DNA from: Spinellus fusiger
Lineage: Eukaryota; Mucoromycota; Mucoromycetes; Mucorales; Phycomycetaceae
Length of the DNA stretch: 64,000 nucleotides
Reading direction: 5' to 3'
NCBI GenBank assembly: GCA_025094145.1
Contig: JALLLS010000082.1
Location: forward strand, 89,164 to 153,163
The translations under genes and the position numbers were made by a program. Shown here piece by piece: positions 47,061-58,788 of the stretch (position 1 is its first letter; each line of letters starts with the position of its first letter). The notes under the pieces are model-generated. The model was not told the origin of the DNA, ran no database searches, and was given only the letters and a program-made list of their open reading frames with translations.

Positions 47061-48579
47061 GCAGACATTATAAGAAAAGAAGTGTTATGAAAAAAAAAAT
47101 AGTGTATGTTATTTTTAGTATAAAAATATCCCAGATTTTTTTCAAATTTTATTACTTTTTGAGGACCACTATAATTTTACTCTTACTCAGTGACTAAAGC
47201 GAACAGATCACAGTCACAATAAAGTTGCACAAAAAGCAATATCTTACTATTTTTTTAATGGATTCACAGCCTAAAAAATTAGCCATGCAATAGTTGCTAT
47301 TTCAAAAAATAAACAGACTTTAATATGAATTAGTCTTATTCATAGACAATAGAGTTATAATAAAAATACTATTCATCTAATACATGAATAAAAAGTAAAA
47401 AGTATGCCACCAAAACAATAAGAAAGCTTTACAGATAATGTTTTGATCTAAGCACAGTTTTTTTATCCATGAAGTTTAGTTTTCTAGGATTACACCTATC
47501 AATATGAGTGGACAGGAAGAATCATTAACTGATCAATGGATAACACTATTTCCATTTAGTCTCCGAAAATTTTATCCAATGAAGCAGAGGTTTAGTTGGG
47601 AATCCTTATCGATTATTTGTGCTCAAAGACATGGGTAGTTCTAGCCCCGAGGCTAAATACATGGATTATTATGACAATCTTAAATATTTGAGTTTTTCAA
47701 GTATTTATATTTGATATATTACTTCAGTTTTTCAATAGAATCATAGTAGGAACATAGGGCTACATATGACTGTACTTTAGGTAATGAAATTATCAATATC
47801 TGAATTCTTCTAACCTATCTACAACAAGCCAAAGAAAACTTTGAGTTTTATTTTATTTTATATTCTCAGCACAGAAAAATGAGAATCAATCTCAAATGTA
47901 TTGTACACATTTTATTATCTCCGACCAACATGAAAAAAAGTATAAAAACAAGCGATATCAGTGCAGTCGATAAAATCTCTACCATTAGTAGGAAAATGAT
48001 CTGTTCGAGGTTGCTATAAGCACCTCAACAAAGATATAATTTTCCATGTGATGAAATATCGGGAGTTAGAATGAATCGTCATCTGATTACACAGTCTCCT
48101 TGCCACTTGTGGCTTTCTGATCATTAATATTATTTTGCTATTATTAAAAAAACTGAAAATAATATTAAATTCTCTTGACTAGTTTTTACAGGGTAAAGCT
48201 ATACTATTATTGTAATGATTATTACCTAATGACCAATAATAACAGACTGTCTATGATAATACATAATGCAACAAGGAAACTTCTTTTTGAAACTATTATA
48301 GTCATGAGCATAGTTTTGTGGTTGATAATGTATAGATGATTTTTGTAGAGGAAGATTAAAAACAAAAAGCTTTAAATTTTAATAGTCACGTGTTTATTGA
48401 CTCCAAGATCAGCCACTGACAACTGTCTTTTATAGTGATTTTACTTTAATTTCCGACAAAATACTGTGTGATTAAAAATACTTAGGGAGATTTCTGGTTT
48501 AGATTATAGTTTTACCCTTATTTTTTTTTCTTATTAAACATTTCTCATTTATTACATTTCCAAACTAATGTCTGATTTA
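47061..48579. other. AT-rich stretch, no gene seen
   Basis: No supported feature. Frames are short on both strands. It separates two Tc1-type relics of opposite orientation. Confidence 0.5.
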
Positions 48580-49405
48580 TCTAAAAATTGTCGAACAAAC
48601 CAAAAGAACTATTTGAAAACAATAGGAAAAATAATGGTGACTTTACTCGTTGTCTCATTGTTCACAAGGCTATCATAAATAGAACCAGTCAAACTGCCAT
48701 TTGTCCTAAGTTTGAAGTTGGTGCATAGCGCATTTTCCGCATTGTAAATAGATACAAAGAAACTGAATACTAAAACCAGAAAAAGCACTAGGTGTAGTTC
48801 TGTTTTTTACTGGCAGGAGCGAGAGAGATATTGCATACAAAGTACCAATTGATGGGCACAGACACTTATATAAGAGTGGCATGAAAAAAGAAAAAGAGAC
48901 CCATACCAAAGAATCTCAAGCCAACAAAGAAATTTGGTAATGGTATGATAGTGTGGGGTTCTTCCTCTGATGAGGGTGTTAGAAGATTAGTGCCTGTAAA
49001 AGACATTATGTATTATTTTATTGACCTTATTTATATCTTATCCAATTTTCAAGTTAGTACTATATATTTAATATATATTATTAGGACAAGTAAGAACTTT
49101 TTCTGATACAAGAGGTATACCTGAATGTAAAAAAAAAGTACATAAGAATTTTTATTCTCACTGTGTAGATAATCCTCATCTGCCAACTGGTATCGCTTTA
49201 TCACATACATATTCTTTGATCATGAACTCTCTATTTTCTTGTTCTTATTAGTTCCTGCCCCACCACAAGACATTCATTCAATTGACTACTGTCTAAACTT
49301 TCTTCTGCACACAATTAAGTCTTTTGTTAAATCGCGAGATCTTTGGCCTAGTCTGTTAATGCTGTTACAAGCTATTGATCAAGTCACATCTGTTATATAA
49401 TCTAA
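48580..49405 (+). pseudogene. Tc1/pogo-like transposase relic
   Basis: Plus-strand frames with stops give HKAIINRTSQTAICPKFEVG, RIFRIVNRYKETEY (helix-turn-helix linker), then KNLKPTKKFGNGMIVWGSSS DEGVRRLVPVKDIM (the GGGSVMVWGCF block and following strand). After a gap with intron-like TTATTAG, VPAPPQDIHSIDYCLNFLLH TIKSFVKSRDLW follows, which I read as a decayed catalytic-Glu block and C-terminus. The first catalytic Asp region is disrupted. No terminal repeats found. A short retroposon (49413-49948) lies immediately after it. Confidence 0.55.
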
Positions 49406-49412
49406 GGTAGAG

Positions 49413-49948
49413 CCATCAGCTGGTAGCTTGCTCATTGAGGCTGTTTATGAGTGTGTTGAGCGGGAACACCAAGGCTGCCATAGAGTGCAAAGACTCTTTC
49501 AACAATAAATACTTTATCCTCACTTTTCCTTCGATCTATCTTCTACCACCATTCTCAATCCGTTTAGCAAAGCCAGAAGCTGCTAGTGTAGTTTCTGTAT
49601 TTGTTTTCTTAAGAGTGTACAGGTTACTTTGAGTATGCCTCACTATGTTTCGAATCGCTACAGGAGAACGGTTATATTTCTAGTGTCTTGTTTCTCTTGC
49701 TGAATTCATGGCCTTTTAAATGTTTAATTCGGTATTATTATTTACTCTTATTCCTACCATTTTCCCCCTCATCCTGAGATTTTATGAGCTTTTATCTTCT
49801 TATGTCTTTTTCTTTAAATTCATTTTTCACTTCTCTATTTGAAGCGTTTATATGTTTGTTCCTAATTTTCACAAGCTCTTATAGGTGGATATCATGTCCA
49901 ACATGCAATTATTATTATTATTATTATAATAATAATAATAAATAAAAG
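49413..49948 (+). mobile_element. SINE-like retroposon, copy A
   Basis: About 75-80% identical by eye to 58880-59429 over its whole length. Both copies begin at the same base (CCATCAGCTGGTAGCTTGCT), share blocks such as TTTAGCAAAGCCAGAAGCTG and end in an A-rich tail (here AATAATAATAATAAATAAAAG). A common 5' end plus A-rich 3' tail marks a complete short retroposon of about 500-550 bp rather than random pieces of a longer element. This copy is older: more substitutions and no clear target-site duplication. A TTCGAATCGC motif near 49657 could be part of a Pol III box B, but its position is far from the 5' end. Confidence 0.7.
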
Positions 49949-50094
49949 ATATTGAGCCTTGGTATGCTTAATTTTGGTGCTTCTAGATCAAATTTAAAGT
50001 GTTGTATTTAATGTTGAACATATCCTATATATTTCTTCCCGAATTTCATTTTCAAAAGTACTAAATTCAATTGAGTGTGGCTGTGTATACACTT

Positions 50095-50750
50095 TTTTGA
50101 ACAAGTATATTAATCCTAATTATATATCCAATAGCTTTTTTTTAGTAAACCATCTTCAAAATAGATATATAAGCTGTTGTAAGTATAACTATTTGCACAA
50201 AGGTCATTGTAACTGTCCAAGTAATGATATATACTGTTCAGAAAGTATTGACATTATGATAAAACTAAGGAATGGCAGCTTACTGTAAAAAATGAGTGAG
50301 ATGAATCAGTAATACAATCCTATGAGCTACATACTTCTTTTTTACCTAAAAGACAGTTAGGTTGGAATAGAAACACATGTTCAGTCAATGGCCAAAATGT
50401 CAAGATAAGCACAATAAAATACTATTGCTTCAGATTGATATGCAGAAAAATAAATCACTTGCATTTATTTGTACGGCATAACCAAGACATACTGAGAAGA
50501 GATATATTGAGTGGTGTACAGAATGATTTCACCTTGGGTCTTATACACTAGAAATGGAAAGCTAGCAGTTAGTCGTTTGTAAAAATAAAAATAAATCAGC
50601 TACAAAATCAATGATCTGGGATAAAGCATCTATGATAATTCATAGCATATTTAATGCAGTTGATAAATCTTTTAGAGATAGTATGAAAGTGCAACAGCCT
50701 GTATTAGAATGTGTGCCTTTTGGTGATTATTTATGATAAGTTATTCTATT
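50095..50750 (+). pseudogene. Helitron replicase-helicase relic
   Basis: Plus-strand frames with a few stops give ESIDIMIKLRNGSLL, KMSEMNQ-YNPMSYILLF and QLGWNRNTCS (the conserved region before the Helitron-like N domain, usually ...LxxMSExxPxYDPLxYxLLFPxGxxGW), then YYCFRLICRKINHLHLFVRH NQDILRRDILSGVQND (end of the same domain). After a large internal deletion MIWDKASMIIHSIFNAVDKS FRDSMK and VLECVPFGDYL correspond to the Pif1-type helicase block (IIWDEAPM...ALDRTLRDIM...PFGG). The HUH nuclease centre is missing. Helitrons transpose by rolling circle; this copy is dead. Confidence 0.75.
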
Positions 50751-50984
50751 TGTAGTAATTCTTGGAATAGAATATAAATATAAAAGACCAACAAAAAATT
50801 TGAATAAAAATGAACAGAGTTAATCGTACTTTAACTAACTAAATATCTTTGAACCCAAGAAGCTACTGACAACAATATTACATCAATGGATGATAGATAC
50901 TATCTGATAGTATTTAATTTTATTAAAAAAAACTGTTTATTTCCTCTTTCTTATTGTATTTCTATCTATTTCTCTGAATTAAAA

Positions 50985-52290
50985 ATGCTACACAGTCAAC
51001 AAGATATTAATAAGGTAAGGAAGATAAATAAAATTATAGAATCAACCTAGTGTTTTTACATGTATTTGATTTTTATAGGAGGCTGATAAAAAGCCTGTAG
51101 CAAGTTATTCATGTGCCAATCCTGTCAGAATAATGACAATTAAGACATTTTTGCGTGACACTGGTTGGAGATCGGATTATCTACCTGTTTTGCAAGATTT
51201 GTTCCATAACATTAACACCGTCGTCTCTCTCACGTATGCATTCTCCACTTATATCTTGATTCATAAACTCAAAAGTGAAGATGGATTTGCTTTGAATGAG
51301 TGCATAACCAAGAATTTCTTCCGTAAGGTGTTTTTGTCTCTTGTTAATAAGCAAATCAGAGAGGGTAGTGCTTCTGGTAAAACAAATATCACACTCAAGG
51401 TGCGTCAAATAAGAGAGAAAACCAACCCATTGAAGGATGATGACTTTCAATATGCTTGATACACACCAATCAAAATAACCAATGCTCAACAGATATCTAT
51501 CTATGAAAGCACTAAGATACATATATCCTACATTAATACTATTGTATCTCAACTTGAGAATTTTCTTAGAATGTTCTTCAATATCATCCTACGACAAAAA
51601 GAAAGTGCTGCCACATTGACTTGTGTCATGAAAGCCAAAAACCATTCTGTGGAGGTCATTGCAAACATTATCAGATTAAATGTGTTGGATGTATATGCGA
51701 TAATCAAATTCAATATCTCAACAAAAGGTGTTCCCAATGCACCCATAGATTTCTTAAATAAACAGGCCATTAGCCAAGTACAAGACCTGCTAGCCTGATA
51801 TCCTCTCTTATAGATTTGCTATAAAAAACTCTATCTATTATGATATTAAAGCCAATTTAACCAAGCACATGTACGCATTTGCTAAGCTGGCCCAACTATT
51901 CGAAGAGGATAAAAGCAAATCTTTTAGTTGTTTTCTTTGTAAAAGTTTCATTGCTTTTCACATAAAGACAGACACCGCGGTACTCAACTACTACATCTTA
52001 AAAACAAGTGCTACCTGAGTGAGAAGTTTGTTCTTTGGGGTTATATCGTCAATTTAAAATTAAAGGTATTCAAACCAAAATTGTATAAAAGACAAGACAT
52101 TGAAGCTTTGAAATCGTGATCTCGCTGCTACATTAAACTTTGAACATATTCTGTTGTCTCTAAGGGAAAATATTACCTATCCAGAGCGCTCTTGTAGATA
52201 CAACCAAAGAAAGAATGACAGAAATGATAAAACTAGAACTAATAAAAGGTTTAAGCCTTCTGGTTCATCTCTATCCTTCTCTCTGATTAT
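50985..52290 (+). pseudogene. TnpB/Fanzor-like protein relic, copy 1
   Basis: A start MLHSQQDINK (50988), an apparent intron (~51014-51078, acceptor TATAG) and a long open piece VASYSCANPVRIMTIKTFLR ... DYLPVLQDLFHNINTVVSLT YAFSTYILIHKL (to 51459), then past one TGA another open piece to 51797 (YESTKIHISYINTIVSQLEN FLRMFFNIILRQKE...). Further frames show YDIKANLTKHMYAF, KSFSCFLCKSFIAF, FVLWGYIVNLKLKVFKPK and RYNQRKNDRNDKTRTNKRF. The order matches what I know of the N-terminal half of Fanzor (eukaryotic TnpB homologues), common in Mucoromycota transposons. No RuvC or zinc-ribbon part remains. The family call is tentative; what is certain is that 43981-44260 is a second copy. Confidence 0.45.
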
Positions 52291-53353
52291 CACTGGAGCC
52301 TCAGTTGACTAACTGACGGAAACCCATGATACAGGTAGACTATCTAAAAAATATTGAAGTATATTTTATTGAATATTGTCATGAAAAAGATACTATAATA
52401 TCTAGTATACAATACTCAAGAATAAAAATAAAACTTTGAACTGTATAGACAATTCCAGACAAGGAAAGAGTTGAGTTTATACAAGAAAAATGCTATTCTC
52501 AGGTCTACTCAACATTGAATTTTGTACATCCTATATGATTCATTCAACCTTTTTTTTTATCTTGTATAGACAACAGCAACTGAAAAGGCTATAGCATCAA
52601 CAAAATATAGTGTTGTGTTTATTTAGTCTAATCTATGCAAAAACTACACTAAGAATTCAGTAGTGTACAGATTACAGCGAAAAAAGCCATAGAGACAAAA
52701 GCAGATGTTGGTGTATTCAATATGTAAATAAATAAATAAAAGTAGATGCTATACATTTAGAAGACAATTTACTATAACTTATAAGTTGAATATGAATACT
52801 ACAGGCAAAAAATAATAATAACACGATGTGACTATGCTACAAAGATTGAGAAGAAGAGACGTCAGAGACTTTGAACAATATATCAGCAGTCTAGCTATTA
52901 TTATCAAATATGACTCTTATGGCTAAATAGGCCATAAGAGTTCAGGATCAAAAAGCCATAAAAATTACAAACCTACACTTGATAAAGCTTTGCAGTAACG
53001 TCTTGGAGAAACAATAAGTTCTAAACTCGCAATGTGTATCATAAATTTGCAATTATAACAGATTATAAAAATATTTTTGCATAGAAAGTTACTCCTCTTG
53101 GAGGCTTTATCAGACACATTCTATTTTGCGTTCAGCTATTTTTAAACGTATATATATTTCATAATCTCAAGTAGTAATATCCAGAAAAGAAATTACTGTA
53201 AAGAAAACGATTTTGTCTTCATAGGCGATTTTTAGATCTACAAAATAAGATACCTAGTATTAAATTCTAATGACTTGCAGCCAAAAATTACAATTCTGGA
53301 AATGACCCTTTCTCTGTCTGAAATTAAAGTGAAAACACTATCTCTTGCTGTTT
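52291..53353. other. AT-rich stretch, target DNA of the full-length LINE
   Basis: No gene supported. Short repeats such as (AAAT)n near 52725-52738. Ends at the 15-bp target-site duplication of the LINE. Confidence 0.5.
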
Positions 53354-53369
53354 AAGACTTTTTATTTTC

Positions 53370-54624
53370 ATGGCTTCTTCCACTAAAGAATCACAACCTA
53401 AGGGCGATCCCCCTGCAACAAACACCAGTTGAGCTAGCGTTGCTGCCAACAAAACAAACACTTCTCTGCCTCTGAGCAACACTCAAGGCATGAAAACGTA
53501 CAAGACTCGTGTTTGGTGTAGTGCATACTACCCAGGCACAGTCATCTTCAACATGAGCGAGATCTCACCCACCCACCTCCAGGTATATGAGGCATTGTTT
53601 GAACAATACCCCAAGAGACTTGGCGCCGCTTCCCAGAAAGAAGGGAAGAAGACTATCTTCGAGGTTGGATTTGCACCTGATGACTATGAGAGCATCAGCA
53701 GGGCCTGCGAAAAGGGGCTGTACTTCAAAAAGGCCAACGCGACTGTAGTTGGTGTCTCGGCTCTTGGGCCTAAGGTCGATGTCAGAAAGGTATCCTTTTC
53801 AAGACTCCCTTTAAGGGACCCACAGACCGTCATAGACGGGATCAAAGACACGATGGTTCACGATGGCCGAGTCCTGGATGCATGTGTCCTTTACGACGCG
53901 ACATATCGCACTTACGTGAGTGCTGGCTATGGTCCTGGATGTGGCCCCATACACAGATTCAGAAGGTGACCTCATCACCTTCGAGCAGCTCCAACACAGC
54001 ATCCCTTGGCTGCAGGAGGAGATGGCAATCCGTGCTGTCACTAGCACCCTCCCCAAGTGGTGCCGTTACTGCCACGAAGATGGCCACGAGAGGGACACTT
54101 GCCCTATTCGCCCCACCAACAACCGCACTTGCTGGTTGTGCCAAGAAACTGGCCATTCTAAGGCCAACTGTCCTCGCGGAAATGCCCGCAGCACCAAGAC
54201 CCGCAAGCACCAGCCCTCTATGGAGGTAAATCCAGAGGTTCAAGCAACTGTTGTAGTAAACACAGAGGAGGAGAGGGATGATCCAATGGAGGGTCAAACG
54301 GTCCCAGAAAGCCCCAAGGAAGCCTCAGAGCCCCAGGTAGTAACAGCAGTATTAGCTGTGGAAGGGGAGGAGGAGGAGTTGCCCTCTCCTGGCCATGATC
54401 ACACCATGGCCGAACAGGTCAAACAGGTCGAGAAGCGACCACAGATGGAGACCCCTGCCACCAAAAGGCAGAAGACAAAGGAGCTCTTCCCTAGATTGAC
54501 TAGGTCTGCTTCCCCTGCTACCACCAAGCCCACCACCCACATCTCTGGAGTACAGGCCAAGCCTGCTTCAACCCCTGTCATTCCTTCTGCTGGAACAACA
54601 CCAGCAACTACACTAATATCCTAG
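53370..54624 (+). pseudogene. LINE ORF1 (gag-like RNA-binding protein), two lesions
   Basis: Starts MASSTKESQPKGDPPATNT at 53370, one base into the element. It meets a TGA at 53430-53432, and the same frame is open again (NTQGMKTYKTRVWCSAYYPG) to about 53915. There a shift of one base moves it to the frame VLAMVLDVAPYTDSEGDLIT, which runs to the TAG at 54622. The last third holds two CCHC knuckles: CRYCHEDGHERDTC and CWLCQETGHSKANC. A Pro/Glu-rich tail with a basic KRQKTK motif follows. ORF1 proteins bind the LINE RNA in the ribonucleoprotein particle. Confidence 0.85.
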
Positions 54625-54625
54625 G

Positions 54626-57600
54626 ATGTCGGCCCTTTCTCTTTCTGTCAGCATTGCCAGCATCAACTGCAATAGCTTGACTAAAATATCCGATCCTTCT
54701 CGTCGTTCAGACTTCATTTCCTTTCTTTGCCAATCCTCTTTCGACATCATCGCCCTTCAAGAAACATATGTCACATCACCTCAACTCGCCACCCTCCTTC
54801 ACCAACAATTCCGCGCCCACTCTTCCCTATGGACATACCGTTGTGGTATTGTTTCTCTCTCTCCTCACCTTCATTTCGACCACATACCCTTACCAGAGGA
54901 TGATCGCGCCCTGCTGGTCAAGGTAAGTCATGTTTCTTCCTTTTATGATCCTTTCTATGCCCTTGTTCTTTATGCCCCTGCTAGTTCTCTTCCTCAACGA
55001 AGAGACTTTTTTCATGACCTTTGTTCCTTTTCTATATTACACGACCCACTCATTCGGGATTGCCTCTTTATTATGGGAGACTTCAACATGTCTCTTCACA
55101 CTCCTCCACTCATCCTCTTCTTATGCCCTGGTGTGAATATCTCTCTTCATACTTTGTGGACTGTCACTATGCCCCTCCTTCTCCTCCATTACCTACCTTT
55201 AGGCGCAATGCCACTATCCTCTCTACCATTGACTATATTTATGCCCCCTCCTCTCTTTCTTCTTCCCTTAAGTCATCCAATGTTGAGCTGGTCTCATCCT
55301 CTTGGACTGATCATCCTCTTCTTTCTGCCTCCTTCTGCTTGGGTATTTCGCCCAGTGGAAAAGGCACCTGGCGTGCTAATCCTCTCCTTGTCTCCAATCC
55401 TTCCTTCAAAGAACAGCTCTCTTCCACCCTCACCGACCTCTTTCCTTCTCTTACTTCTCCCTCGGCGCAAGTCAATTGGGAAACAGTGAAGCAGGCAGTG
55501 CAACGTGTGGCCAAGAAGTTTAGCCAGAAGCATGTTCCATGGCGAGACAAGCAATTGAAGATGCTGCAGAGTAAGCGTAACAAGCTGCTTCGTAGCAAAC
55601 CTCCTCTTGCCGTTCTCCACCAAGTCCTTCCTTCCCTCGACCAGCAAATCGCCACCCTCCAACAGGAACTGATGGATATCTCATCTCTTCGAGCTGGCAA
55701 ATGTTGGCGAGAAGAAGGTGAGAAATCTGCCGGTTTCCTCAAGAATACCATCTCCCAACGCGCCTCCCAGCGACATATGCCCTCCCTCCAACATCCAGTC
55801 ACCAACGACCTATGCACCACTCCTTCCACTATGACAGACGCAGCATATTCTTTTTATACGACCCTCTTTTCCCCTGAACCCACCGACCCCACCGCCACAT
55901 CCCAATTGCTGGATCACATCACTCCCGACCGCCAACTCACAGCAGAACAACAATCCTTCCTTCTCCTTCCCTTCACCATCCTCGACATCTGTGACAGTGT
56001 ATCTCGCAGCCCCAAAGCTAGCAGTCCTGGTCCAGATGGTCTTCCTTATCCAATCCTTTCCCTTGTTTATGCCCACCCTCTCTATGCCACACTCATTACC
56101 CGTCTTTATAACGATGCCCTTTCCCTTTCCCTCTCTCTCTATTTCTCTCTTCTTGGATGGACACTACTATGTGCCTCCTACCCAAGAAAGGTGATCTTAC
56201 CCTCCTTTGCAACTGGTGCCCCCTTTCCTTAATCAATTGTGACGCTAAAGTGTTTATATGGATGCTGAACTCGAGAATAGTCTGGGTGGCTAACCATGTC
56301 ATCAATCCCTACCAAACTGGCTTCCTTCCTTCTTGCTTCATTGCTGACAATGGTCTAATGATCAAGTTAGCAATAGAGCACGCCTCTTCCTCTCATTCCC
56401 CTACCATTGGTGTCCTTCTCAACCAAGAGAAGGCCTATGGCTGTGTCTATCCTTCTTACCTCTAGTCTGTCTTTACCCTTTTCCGTTTCCCTCCTTCTCT
56501 TGTCACCTCTATCGCCTCCATCTTCTTCAACACAAAAATCCACATCAACATTAATGGGCACCTTTCTGATCCTGTCACCCAAGCAAGAGGTCTCAGACAG
56601 AGAGACCCTTATCTCCAGTCCTTTTCAATCTTGTCCTCGAACCGCTCCTTCTCGCCATCCAAGATGATCCTCTCTTCAGAGGTCATTCCATTCCTTATGT
56701 CTCCCCTCCCTTATGCCTCAAAGTCCTTGCCTATGCCGACGACATCCTTGCCTGCCCCAGCACACCCTCCGACCTCACTCGCCTCTGCCATCACCTCGAC
56801 ACCTACAGCCTTGCCTCCAACACCCGTGATAATCTCGACAAAACCCATGCCTTCTCCCTCTCCGGTACACCTCTGCCTGAATGGCATGAGCCACTTACAA
56901 GAGCTGGTATTCCCTCGTGGATTGACCGCTCTTCTCCTTCTCCCCTCATTTATCTTGGCTACCCTCTTATCCACACTCCTTCACAACGCAACACCTACGC
57001 CACTCAACTCCTCACCACCATCCAGCAAGCACTCCACATTCATTCACAACGATTCCTGTCAGTTCGAGGTAGAGCCACTGTGGTTAACACTTTGGTTCTC
57101 TCCAAGCTCTGGCATGTTCTCCGTCTTGTCTGGTTTCCTGTCTCCTTTTATGCCAAGCTAAAATCTATGGTAAGTAAGTTCCTGATGAGAAGGATGATTC
57201 CTCCCATCAGCTATGCCAACCTATGTCTCCCTCGTCACTGTGGTGGTCTTGGTGTGCTGGATCCGTCCACTCAACAGGCCTCCCTCCAGTTTCGTTGGCT
57301 CCTTCCTCTCCTTCGTCCTGTCACCCAATATGCTCCCCTTCCAATTTTCTGGCTTCGTGCCTATTTTTCTTATTATATGTCTCTTTCTTCTTCTTTCTAT
57401 GCCCCCGATTATGTCTTTCTTTTCTTTTTTCCTACTTTTCGTTCTGCTTTACGTCTGCCCCATTCACATTCATTTAATATTATTTTCTCGGCTTTTGACC
57501 GTCTTCCCCTCCCACAATTGTGCAGTGACTTGTCTCCTGCTACATGTCTTTGCCTTCCCCTGTCATCCACATGGATATCATCAACCACTGACCCCACTCC

Positions 57601-58423
57601 AGCTAGACCAGGCCTCAAAAACCTTACAGTTGCCGATGCTTATTATTATGACCTCCCCACACAATCCTTACAACGTCGTCCTCGGACAGATCGGCCAATG
57701 CGCCCTTACTTCCTCTCTCATTTCTTCTGTGATGTGGATAACCATCACATCATCCACCCTCCATTCTTCATCCACTCATGCACTCCTCATATGAACCCAC
57801 AGTCATCATATTCCAATACTGTGGATATGCCTTCTTCTCCCCTAACAACATCCTTCTTCAACTCGCCACTTATGCACTCCTTCTCATCACAAGTCTTCCG
57901 CTCACTATGCCATACAACACCTATGCCAAACTCTTCTCCTGCTGCCTCACTTCCACCCAACAAGTGGAAAGCCTTTTGGAAGGCACCTATGTCACATGTG
58001 GCAAGGAATGTTTGGTTTCGCCTGTTGCATGGCAAACTGTCCTCCTTGTCACTCCTACACCACATTATGCCCACCATCGTCCTGTCTCCCTCTTGCCGCC
58101 TATGCTCTCACCCTCGCCACAGTCCCGAGCATTTCTTGGTGATTTGTCCAAGGGTTTGGCCTGTCTGGATGTCCGTTTTGCCATATTGGCTCAACATATA
58201 CACTCCTTTGCAAGCAGATACTATCCGACATTTACATTCCTTTTCTCTTTCTCTCAATGGACCTCTGACTAGTAGTCAGGTCTTTGGTGCAGTTCTCCAG
58301 GCAATTCGGCATGGCTACTGGGCCAGCCACTTCCACAACTCTCCTTTCCTCACCTCCACCATCTCTGAATGTGCCCGATCCCTTCTTACCACCCTTACCT
58401 GCAAAAACAAAGACATGTCATAG
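54626..58423 (+). pseudogene. LINE ORF2 (endonuclease, reverse transcriptase, zinc finger), several frameshifts
   Basis: Starts ATG one base after the ORF1 stop. The APE-type endonuclease opens SVSIASINCNSLTKI with LQETYV, then IMGDFNMSL; a frameshift near 55100 moves to STIDYIYAPSSL...SWTDHPLLSASF (catalytic SDH-type block). The reverse transcriptase begins SSPGPDGLPYPIL; a shift near 56160 leads to KGDLTLLCNWCPLSLINCDA KVF and LLNQEKAYG, a TAG at 56463, a shift near 56606 at the GLRQ-RDP block, then AYADDILACP (catalytic YADD). The final frame is open to 58423: GGLGVLDPSTQQASLQFRW and a zinc finger CRLCSHPRHSPEHFLVICPRVW. At least three frameshifts and one stop: inactive. Confidence 0.88.
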
Positions 58424-58788
58424 TCTAGTGTTTATTTTAACTTTATGCCCTTTTCTCCTATATACTCCTTTCGTTTAGCTAGTTTTTTTTTCTTTCTTTT
58501 TTCTGTTATTTTAATTTTCTGCAAGTGACTTGTGTCCAATATGCTTTCTCAGTCAGACCTCTCAGCGCGACGTGTGACTGCGTAAAGACGCTCAATAAAA
58601 AGTGTCTTATACAAAAAAAAGACTTTTTATTTTATGGGTATTGAGTGCCAGGCACATACTTTTGTATATTGGCTGATTTATAAATGTATAAGATTTTTTT
58701 TATAAAGGAACCTGAGCTCAATTTTATTATGAAAATCTATGCGAAGTAGCTGTAGAGAGTCACTAGTTTTTTTTTTCTTTTTTCTATT

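Larger units (their letters stand above)
53354..58633 (+). mobile_element. Full-length two-ORF LINE (non-LTR retrotransposon) with target-site duplication
   Basis: The element body (53369-58618) is bounded by a 15-bp direct repeat AAGACTTTTTATTTT at 53354-53368 and 58619-58633. The 3' end is CTTATAC followed by an A run merging into the right-hand duplication. It is clearly richer in GC than its surroundings. ORF1 carries two CCHC knuckles; ORF2 has an APE-type endonuclease, reverse transcriptase and C-terminal zinc finger. The layout resembles L1/Tad-group LINEs. A short duplication with no 5' truncation indicates target-primed reverse transcription of a complete copy, since inactivated by frameshifts. 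Confidence 0.9.

Noticed and set aside
48706..48909. Minus-strand 67-codon frame
   Set aside because: It lies opposite the Tc1-type relic whose conserved block (FGNGMIVWG) is on the plus strand just downstream.
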